Assembly: GCA_033182465.1 (NCBI GenBank)
Contig: CP137323.1
Span: forward strand, 1,488,001-1,552,000
Reading direction: 5' to 3'
DNA: 64,000 nt
Source: Sanghuangporus weigelae
Lineage: Eukaryota > Basidiomycota > Agaricomycetes > Hymenochaetales > Hymenochaetaceae
Part shown: piece by piece, positions 35,949-45,600 of the stretch
Numbering within the stretch: position 1 is the first letter of the stretch
Layout: the number at the start of each line of letters is the position of its first letter
Notes under the pieces: generated by a model
Database searches by the model: none
What the model was told of the DNA's origin: nothing
The model's input: the letters and a program-made list of their open reading frames with translations, nothing else
Made by a program: the position numbers and the translations under genes

Positions 35949-36125
35949 CTTCTACATGTTGTAGAATATAGATCGCTTTAAAATATAAACTAATGCGAAT
36001 ACTTGAGACGACAAAGTAAAAGTTGGTGAGGCGCGTAGTCGTGGACGCGTCTCGGGCTTGCGCTGGATTTTCTTACTCGCCCCCACTGAAAACCGCGGTG
36101 TCCTGGACGGCCCTCAATATTCAAA

Positions 36126-37691
36126 ATGGCCTTTGCAGAACTCGTTCAAAGTTCGTTACAGCGATCACTCTCCCACTTGTAAATACTAATTGGATTTCGT
36201 TGGGCAGTCATACCGAAGCCCTGGCTTCCTGTGGTCGTCGCCTTTGGACTCGTCACGCTCGCGAAGTTCGCCCTGAAAACGGCCGGTGTGCTTCTGCAGA
36301 CCTTTATCATTCCCGGCAAATCTGTACGTCCGTATGTTTTCTCAAAGTTATGCTGCAGGCGGATTGACGCGCGAGTTTCCAGCTGAAGAGGTATATATCG
36401 AGGTCTGAGTCTGGCTCCTGGGCAGGTGCGTCCTCCACCATCTATCTGTGCTTGTACTGATGCTCTCTCATTTTTGTCAGTGATCACTGGTGCAACGGAT
36501 GGCATCGGGAAGGAATTCGCGGTACAGCTGGCCAAGAAGGGCTTCAACATCTTACTTGTCAGCAGGTCGCAGGACAAGCTAAATGTTGCAGCGAGCGAAA
36601 TCGGTGCGTTCTTATGCAAGCGGGGGTGACGCTCAGTATTCACGCTTACGTCCGTGAACCGTGAAGAGGCGTTATCGAAAGCGAAGACAAAAACCCTCGT
36701 CATAGATTTTTCAGCACCGACTGAAGAGGACTACAGTGCTTTGTTGGCTACCTGCTCCAACCTGGATATTGGCATTCTAGGCATGCATCATTCCTACTCT
36801 CTGAAGCTATCCAAAGCACTTATCTGATATTGCTTGATCAGTCAACAACGTCGGTCGGTCTCACGAGTTTCCTGTGTCATTCGCAGAGACACATTTGGCA
36901 GAAATGCAGAGTATCATTGATATTAACACGCACGCTACGCTTCGCGTTACTCAGATCGTCTTGCGCAACATGCTGCAGCAGTGAGTTACCCGACATCAAG
37001 ATGATCAACAACGGAAATGTTTTGAATTCCTTCCGTTATTGTTTCTTAGACGTCGGGGTCTGATTTTAACACTCAACTCGTTCGCTGGCGCGATCCCGTC
37101 TCCTTTGCTTGCGACCTACTCGGCATCCAAAGCATTCCTCCAGACATGGTGTGATGCGCTCCAGTCTGAGCTGAAAGGTACAGGCGTGGATGTCGAATGT
37201 GTTTCTACATATTTCGTTGTGCGTTTCCCGTCCCTTAAGCCTAATGTTTTTAAATCTTGATGTTGAATATTTTATCCAGGTTTCAAATATGTCTCGTATC
37301 CGTCGTCCGACAGCACTTATCCCGATGCCGAAGCCATATGTGTCGTCTGTTCTGAAGAAAATTGGTCTTCCCTGTGGAGCTCTATGGACAGGTACATTAT
37401 CTAACATCTTGCCCCTTCCTCGAGACCTATGATACTGAATCCATCTGATTTCATGCAGGTCGTCCGTCCACTTCGACTCCGTACTGGTCACACGCATTGC
37501 TCGACTACCTCATTAATGTTATAGATTCAAAGCCAGCTTTCATTGCATACACACTCAGTATGTTCGTTTTGCTGTTTAAATAAGCTAGATGCTCATGCAT
37601 TTGTATAGACCTGCATAAGGACATTCGCCGACGGGCTTTACGCAAAAAGGAGCGGGAAGCTGCTGCAGCCGCAGCTTCAAAGAGGGACTAG
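36126..37691 (+). CDS. IFA38: Very-long-chain 3-oxoacyl-CoA reductase (IFA38/KAR family)
   Basis: A short-chain dehydrogenase with a membrane anchor. The first coding exon (MAFAELVQ) splices to [20 protein letters not shown], a hydrophobic N-terminal anchor. The Rossmann fold follows: [20 protein letters not shown] with TGxxxGIG (about 36480-36540), [16 protein letters not shown] (an NNVG variant of NNAG), and [14 protein letters not shown] with the catalytic Ser. [15 protein letters not shown] carries YxxxK (about 37110-37155). A family-typical tail, [13 protein letters not shown], then [10 protein letters not shown], ends with a Lys/Arg/Ala-rich C-terminus and stop at 37691. The enzyme performs the first reduction in the ER elongation cycle that makes very-long-chain acyl-CoA for sphingolipids, using NADPH. 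The gene is downstream of the histone deacetylase, same strand, 177 nt apart. Introns near 36151, 36341, 36604, 36782, 36981, 37217, 37392 and 37560 fit the frame. Confidence 0.87.
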
Positions 37692-37989
37692 ATCATGCGG
37701 CGATCACTCTTTCAATATAGCTACATTCTTTCTTGATATTATTATACTTATCACCAAGAAAGTAGAGGGTATAAAATACGTATGATTGCGCGAGTGTGGG
37801 AAATGTGGTATACCAACGGGAAACGGAGAATGTAACCGGTAAGAAAAAACGTCACTATCAGAAGGGAGCCGTAACTGTCATGAAAAATATCAAGAAATGC
37901 AAGACACTGTTCTACCAAGAAATATGACTCAAAGAACTGACTGAAAATCATGAGTGACGTTCATTAAAACCCGACTATAAACCCCAGAA

Positions 37990-40900
37990 TCATAGCTTCA
38001 TCAGCCCCTTCATTGCATTCGCAATTGCAAAGCTGCTTTTCGCCATAACCTGCCTCGAGTCCTTCGTCACCTCGCTCATACTTTGCACCTCACTCAATCG
38101 GTTCGCATGCTCGCTTAGTTCACGGAGGATATCCCCGCCAGCTTGACCAGAGGAAGGAGGAAGAGAGTCCTTGCATACCGCGACGATGCTGGAGACGATC
38201 GTGATGATTTGCGTGAGATTCTCGCTTAGTGCGGGTGTTGGCGTTGGGCTGCGGACGCCTGATAGGACGGATTGGATGGCGTAGACTATTGACTCGGACT
38301 GAGCTTCAAGGTAAGGCTGATAAAGTAATAAGTCATCAGAATGGATTACTACCGACTTTGGGAAAGGATAGTATACCTTTAGCTCAGCCCACGCTTCTTC
38401 GGGCCCTTCAGCAGGTGCACTATCGTCACTCGCAGTAGCATTGGACCGCGCCTGATCGAACAACGGTGGGGGCGAGCTTCCAACCGAGCTCGAAGGCGAC
38501 ATAGGTCGTCTCCTCGAATCGCTATTACTTAATGAAGAAGGATTCTGACGCGGGGATTGTATGGATGAGGATGATTCGGGTGGGTATCGTAACGGAACGG
38601 GAGATGGAGACTCATTTGCCCTCCTCTGAGAACTTGATGAACCAGCTCTCTGATGAGTAGAAGATGCAGAAGATCTAATTTCGCCGATCGAGCGAAGTGT
38701 TGGAACGAAACCGTTCGGTGCAAATGGACTTGTAGCTCCAGTCGAATATGTCGCATCAAACTGGTCCTGCTCCGCCTTCGTCGCCTTGCGTATTGAAAGC
38801 ATCTTCGCTAGCTCCGTGATTGTTGCTGACAGATGACTCGATGCGGCATCAAGCAAGCTAACCGGCGACATACCCATGCTCGTTGCATGAGTCTTTGATG
38901 CAGTGACAAGGTTGCTTAGCGTCGCTTCCGCCCTCTCGCGTAGTGCTCGTAGGTGTTCACTGTCGGAATCACCAAGGTCTTGTCTCCGTTCGCACGCGCG
39001 TACATCATCAATGATGGCAGAGACAGCATTAACAACCGCTTTCATCGGTGCGAGCACACGACTTGGTACGTGTGAGCGGCCCGCGGAAAGGAGGTTGTCC
39101 GTCGCAGTCACGAAAGCGGTAATGTGAATATCCAGGATTCCACCATCTGGCGACATAGGAAGCTGATCCGCATCTGGTTTCGTTGCCTTCAAGAACAACT
39201 GTGAAGTAGCTGTTTATGCGGGGTGAGTGTGAAATTAGCGGTTGATTTGAGACTCGAAACGAACCTTTGAAGCTTCGTAACTCCGTCTTGGCGGTTTCGT
39301 ACTTGCGTTTGTACTCCTTAAGTTGCATGTCAAGGTTATGGATAACGTGCATATCGGATTCTTTGGCAATCATCAATTCATCGTTCCTATGCGACAAATC
39401 CGCCAGCTCAGAAAGGAGGCCTTCCATGTCAGAACGGAGTTGCTCGATTGTCTCCGGATCAGCCTGTGGATTATATTGGGAGAATTATCAGCAACACTAG
39501 CCGCGCATGAAGCAGGAGACGTACGCCGGCACCCATCTCCGCCCGCTCGGCTTCTAATCTTTCGTAGCTTAAACGGAGATTTTCAATCTCCTCCTGATCC
39601 CTCTTTTGCCGGGCTGCAGCCGCGTCACGCTCTTCGCGTCGCTCTTGCCGTTCATCGTTGAGTTCCCGTCTGAGCTCGCGGATTGTAGTATCCAGTTCCT
39701 CCTCTTTCTAGAATATAGCTAAGTAAACAAATGCGAGGCTAGAGATGAGAACTCACTTCACGAAGAAGCTTGACCTCCTCTTCGAGTACCTTCGTCTTCT
39801 CATCGTTATCGGTTTCCGCGAAGCGTCGTCCTCTTTCTTCAGCATCTTCTGAAGATCTCTCCAAAGTAGCGATACGGCTCTGCATAGTTGCAATTTTGTA
39901 CTCATATTCGCGACGCAGTGCTTCAAGGTCGACCTCATAGGTACCCCCAGTTTTGCTCATCCGTCCAGTATTCATCGAAGCAGATGCCCGAGATGCAGCA
40001 CCGCCTGCAGAGCGGTCTGAAGCGACACTCGTCCTGCCGAAGGACATCTTGTCAAAATAGTCCTCGCCGCTCCGATTCTGACCTGACCAATCTTCGTCGT
40101 CTTCGTCTAAAGTCCTATCTCTCAGACGGGCTGTCAAGCCACTTAGACCTCCGAGGCCGCTGACTTCTAGTCGAGGAGATCGGGCACTGGAGTCTGTAAC
40201 GCCTTCTCCGTCCGTGTCTCCGCGAAAGTCAGGAGTTCGGTCGCGCACATCTGGGCTTCGTGAATGGCGCTCCCCAACGGCAGTACTAGAGCTTTCGCGC
40301 TCCCTTGCATACGGCACTTCGATTTCTTCTTCAGCGATAGTACTCTTATTCGGGATGATGACCTCTCGCTGCGCGTTCGTCGCGTTCGTCGAATCCGATG
40401 TTGTCGACACAGAGCCTGACGGCCTACGTGCAAGATCACGATCATCTTCTCCTGACCTCCGTCCCGACAATGTAATATCAGGCGACGGTCGTCGACGTTC
40501 CTCGTTCCGCAAATTCGATACAATATCCTGAGAAGGTTTTCTGCGAGAAGAGCCAGCGAAGCTATCTTCACTTGGCCGTCGAATAGCGCCGTAAATCCCT
40601 TCTTCGGATCTATTGCCTCCGTAAGCATCCTCGCTTGGACGTCTGCGGAAGCCTTCTTCGCTTGGTCTTCGGTAGGAATCCTCACTCGGACGCCGACTAC
40701 TGCCAGCGTATCCACTGTCAGTGGGCACGGATCGGGGCATGTTAATAATCTTGGAGGACTGAGGAAAGTCGGGAGAAGGTATATCTAGGTCATCGTAGTT
40801 TGAGGTCGGAGAAGTAGGGTCTTGCAACGTCTGGACGAGCCGAATCATGAGTGAATATCCAAACAAATATGCGGAGAGCTAAAGGCCTAAGACAGCGCAG

Positions 40901-41642
40901 GAACAGGAAAAATAGACGTACTTCAGGTTCTCTAAACTCTGGGTACCTGCGTCCGAGTTCATAAAATACGTCGCCGGTAAGGTCCTTGAAACGTGTCTTT
41001 GGTAGAGTAGCGAGCTTTTGACGGGCTTGATTGCGCTTAGGGTGGAAGTCATCCCTGACCGGCAGAAAAGGAACTGACGGCAAGGTCAATAGTGAGTCAA
41101 GTGTTTAAAGCTACGAAGCAGTATATGGACAACAGGATACATTGATGCCCAGACGTCCAGAGTCACCAAGGCATGAATTACACCGTTAACGGTTTAACAA
41201 GTCCCCACAAATGTAACGGTCGCGACAAAAGATAACGATGATTCGAAGCCCACACACCTTCATTATTCATATTACTCTTTCGCCTTAAGAGTTCATCAAA
41301 CACATCCGTCGACAGTTCCTGAAATTGTTGTCGGGTCAAGCGAGTTAACTTCTCACGAGCAGAGGCACGAGCATTTGCAGGCTCTGAATCACCAAAAGGA
41401 CTATTAGGCCGAAGATGGCATTACACTAAGCAACAATAAGGCAAACCTTTAGCCAGATGATTCTCGAGGTAATTGGCCATCTCATCATAATGGATCTTCG
41501 CGATCGCCTTAGGATCAATGGGTCCAGAAGGTGTCCTGCTTTTATCACGAAGCGGTCTGTACTGGTCTGACCGATAATTGGAAATGCCTGAAAACATTGT
41601 GTTCGTCGGAGACGGCGCCCTGGCAGACGGGATGCGCTTCAT
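37990..41642 (-). CDS. SPA2: Spa2-like polarisome scaffold with two SHD repeats
   Basis: Starts MKRIPSARAPSPTN at 41642. Two Spa2-homology (GIT SHD) repeats lie near the N-terminus: AKIHYDEMANYLENHL with REKLTRLTRQQFQELSTDV (about 41505-41315), and RQKLATLPKTRFKDLTGDVF with ELGRRYPEF (about 41025-40940). A disordered region carries several RRPSED-type repeats (about 40700-40540). Coiled coil follows (EVDLEALRREYEYKIATMQS and later LRSDMEGLLSELADL, about 39940-39260). The conserved C-terminal domain is ILDIHITAFVTATDNLL then EEAWAELKVYYPFPKSVV (about 39135-37990), followed by helices to the stop. Spa2 scaffolds polarised growth at hyphal tips, binding formin-linked actin machinery and MAP-kinase kinases. 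Length (around 1,100 residues) and layout match fungal Spa2. The repeated RRPS sites suggest regulation by a basophilic kinase such as PKA; this is inference. Confidence 0.88.
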
Positions 41643-42632
41643 CGCTCTCCAGAGAACGAAGACGGAAGCGGATCAGTGAGCGAAAGATAGTCGTAAGTCG
41701 TTGAGTGACTATGAGAACGAACGAGAAACGTGAAGGAGGCGTGTTGCTTACGTCGTACACGTGATTCCTCAGCACCCATGCTGCCAAATTTGGAAATCAG
41801 AACTGCCTTGCCCTTCCAAGTTTCCACCACTACGACTACGGTCAGACTGGGATCAAAATGATGCATACAAGAACATAATATCCCGTTGGGATGCGATGAC
41901 TGATCTATCTGTGTAACCAGTGACTGTCGCGCAATCATGTTTCTCGTTCATAGATCTTGACGTAGCTATCCAGTCCAGTTGAGTGCATGAAGTGCCTTTT
42001 GCCCTCGAGTCGTCATGTCCATCCGGTACCATCCAAGGCACTCATGTGTATATGCATCCGGGGCCTGAATCATCCTCTTTGGTCCAATTAACATAAGAAT
42101 CTCTCGGAGATCCAATCTCTACACTCACGACCAAAGCACAAATCGCGCAAGAGCTGAAATGACTGTCAAGATAGTATATTCGTGCATTTTGGGTAACCAA
42201 ATGAAATTGGTGTATGTTGATAAGGGCAGCAGTTCTTATCCTTACTGCCCTACTGAATTAATTCTGACGGACCTCTCTGGTTGTGTAGAAAGCGCTATAA
42301 GTGAGTGCCGGCCTGTAGGTGTATTCTGCTCATAGCTCTCAGGAACGCTTAGCGAGACTATGTAAAGGCAATACTGCGCTCTTCCGAATGGTGCAGAGGA
42401 GTGAATCTCGAGTCTAGGGTTGTGAGTTAATGGGTGCCACTCTATTTCGGCCACATTTTTTTTATCTACAATATTTATAGGCGAAATTTTGACGACAACT
42501 TGATGTTCTGTTCTAGATATGCTTACGTAATTAAAAGCGGAATCTGCCTCCCGTGCTTTCTCTGATCGATCTTTCCTCCAGCGTCTATCACTGCCATCAT
42601 GACGCTCATTGTTCATGGGACTTTGAATGGCA
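41643..42632. other. Divergent intergenic region between SPA2 and NLR-F
   Basis: About 1 kb separates the two divergent start codons. I see no protein or RNA gene. Composition is ordinary, with T- and A-rich stretches near 42450-42490. It must contain both promoters. Confidence 0.5.
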
Positions 42633-42638
42633 TATATA
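42633..42638 (+). promoter_or_regulatory. Candidate TATA box of NLR-F
   Basis: TATATA within GCATATATAGC lies 55 nt before the start codon of NLR-F, close to the position of TATA-like words before the other receptors. This predicts a very short 5' leader. Confidence 0.55.
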
Positions 42639-42692
42639 GCGAGTCGATGTGCTGATGACAAAACGCTGTCCTCTCCTCGCCTTTCATTCCCC

Positions 42693-45600
42693 ATGTCCAT
42701 CCACTATCGTCTCCGAGGTTCGTCCCTTCAAGCACTGTGCTACCGAGGCAAAACTGATCCATTGTCCGCCTTTAGTTCTTCGACTCGAGGAGCTCAAGTG
42801 GAACCGGCGGTTGCATAGCAAGACGCCCAATCTTTACGTTCAAGCGAAGCATGGTGATAATGTGAGAACTACGCGAACGGTTAAGAAAAGTTTATCTCCG
42901 GTCTGGGATGAGGAGCTCGTATTGTAACTACATGCTCTAATTCAGAAGACCATCGTCTGAAGCAGGATACATAGTTTTCCTGTTGCTGATGTGGATAATT
43001 TTGAGATCCAAGTCAAGCATGATTCATTGTATCTACCTGACCCTTGTGTCGGTGTCGTCGATATCAAGCTTACCGATTTGTTGACGAAGAGTACCAACGG
43101 AGAAGGTAAGGATGCACCAGTGGTACCTCGATATTAGTCTTCTTTGCTCACTGCAATCGTATTTCTTAGCTCCCTTCCGCCTTTCCTCATCCGACGGTAC
43201 TTCAACCACAATGAGTCGTGGAGTCATCATCTTGCACCTTGAGGCTTCAGATACAATGTCCGTCGCGGATGCGAACATCAAGGGTGTATCGGAAGACGTT
43301 CGGTTCAGGAAAGTTCAGCGCTTGGAGGGTGCTTTTGATGTCACACAATCAAGTAATGGTGCAATGACGTGTCTAATAATCCAGAGCGATCTGTACATGT
43401 CCGTCGAGCATCTACTATCAAAGCTGGAAGTCTTCAAGAGGGTCATTGATACTCTATCCGAAGTCAGTTCACTAACGTTCCATTGAAATGAATCTCGTTT
43501 CTGAAGAATCCAGTTCCATCCGTTCCTAACCTTAGCTTGGAATTTAACCTCGGCTCTGTACAAGGTGAGACTTCGTTTTAGTGTCATAAAGTGATTACAA
43601 TTGACGTCTTCCAGGCCGTCAAGAATGTTTTTGATACTGACCAAAGAATCGTCAATCTTGTTCAAATGATGGGAGATGCCTTTGCCTTTGTTCGGGATGT
43701 GCAGACACTACGAGACAAGGCTAAAAGTCTTCAAGAACCCATCAATGGTCTTCTTAAGCAGACTATCGAGTGCTGCCTTTTCGTGAGCTATTATGTCCGT
43801 CGAAGCTTTTTCCGTGCGTACTTCATTTGATACATCTACTTGCCAAATGATTGAATCTCTCCAGGCCGAATGCTTGACCTGAGCAGCAGCCAGAAGATAG
43901 ACGAGTTTGAGCAAGTGCTTGCAAGCTTCAAGCAGCAAATCGATTCCGGGGTGGCTCTCCACACGGCATTTGTTTCAATGCGTACATCTCAGGGAATTAA
44001 CGACATTTGTATGTACCAAACACATTGCAATGGTCCATTTGACTCATCAATCTTTCAGTGTTGTACCAGCGCCTGCATCCGAGTCCGATGGACGGATTTC
44101 ATCGACGTGACTGCCTTGCTGGTACGCGTGTTGAAATAAGGAGTCAGATAATTGACTGGATATTCTCGGAGACGAAGCAGAACATCTTTTGGCTGTACGG
44201 CGTAGCTGGTTCTGGGAAGAGCACCGTCAGCACAACGATCTCAAACCACTTTCGGGAAATGTCCAGACTAGGCGCATTTTTGTTCTTTGAGAGAGGCAAG
44301 AGCGAGCCACCATCGGTCATAAGGACGATAGCCTACAAACTGGCGCTGTTCGATTCCTCGATCGGATCGGGCATCCTCTCCGAAATTGAAAATGATAAAG
44401 ACATAGCGACAGCGTCTCCACTGCACCAGTTCAACAAGCTTCTTCTGCAGCCGCTCCTGGCCCTTGAGAGTCTTCCAATGGCACCTGTCGTTATTGTTCT
44501 CGATGCTCTGGACGAATGCGGGACACCCGAGACCCGACGCGGTTTGATGGAACTTTTCCGAAAAGAGTTCCCGAAATTGCCCAATACATTTCGGTTCCTC
44601 ATCACGAGCAGACAGGAAGCAGACATTGACAGAGCACTTGGCTTGCAGCCTGAAAAGGTACGCGTGATGGAATTCGTCTGCACGACCGCAGCAAGCCAAA
44701 GAGATGTTCTCTCCTACCTGCGCTCCGAAATGCGTAGTATTGTCCAAGAACAAGTGATAATCCCGGAGGAGTGGTCATGGGACGAGAACATGGTGTTGCT
44801 TGGGAAGGCTGCGAACGGATTGTTTGTTTGGGCTGCCACGGCAGTGAAAATGGTCAAGAATGGCATCTTTAAGCTCGGTCGACTCGAGCGCCTTGTCTCC
44901 GACTCGAAGTCACTCTCTGGCTTTGGGTTAGATGAGCTATATTCATCGATACTTCGCAATTCAGACATTGAGTGGAATGATGAAGAAGCCAGAGAGGCTT
45001 TTGTGAAGACTTTGGCATTGCTGCTCCTATGCAAGGTTCCACTATCGAGCAAAGACGTAGACAGTCTTCTGGACTTCCCTCCTCATCGGTCCTCCGTCGT
45101 GATTTTGTCGACTCTACGAAGTGTCCTAACGTATAGCCCCGGAGGTCCCGTCAATCTACTTCACGCTTCTTTCTCGGACTATCTCATGTCTCCTGAACGT
45201 TCAAAGGATCCATGGTTCATCGACATTTCTGCGGCGAAGATTTTCATCGTAACGCGATGCTTTGAGGTCATTGCAAAAATGTTGTGTTTCAATATGTGCG
45301 CTCTGCAGACCTCCTTAGTCCACAATGATGATGTTCCAGACCTTTCGGATCGCATCAAGTCTCGAATACCATCGCACCTACAATATGCATGCCTCCATTG
45401 GGCCCGGCATCTCATTGATGTTCCGTATTCACCCCAGCTAGTTGAGATGCTTTCGAACTTCGCATATCATCATCTTCTATTCTGGTTCGAGGTGCTCAGT
45501 TTGATCGGAGCGTTCGGTAGTGTTGCGACTCGCGCACTTCCCGATGCCTCACTGTGGGTCGAGGTAGGCCTAACGCAATGTTCATGAGCATATTTTGACT

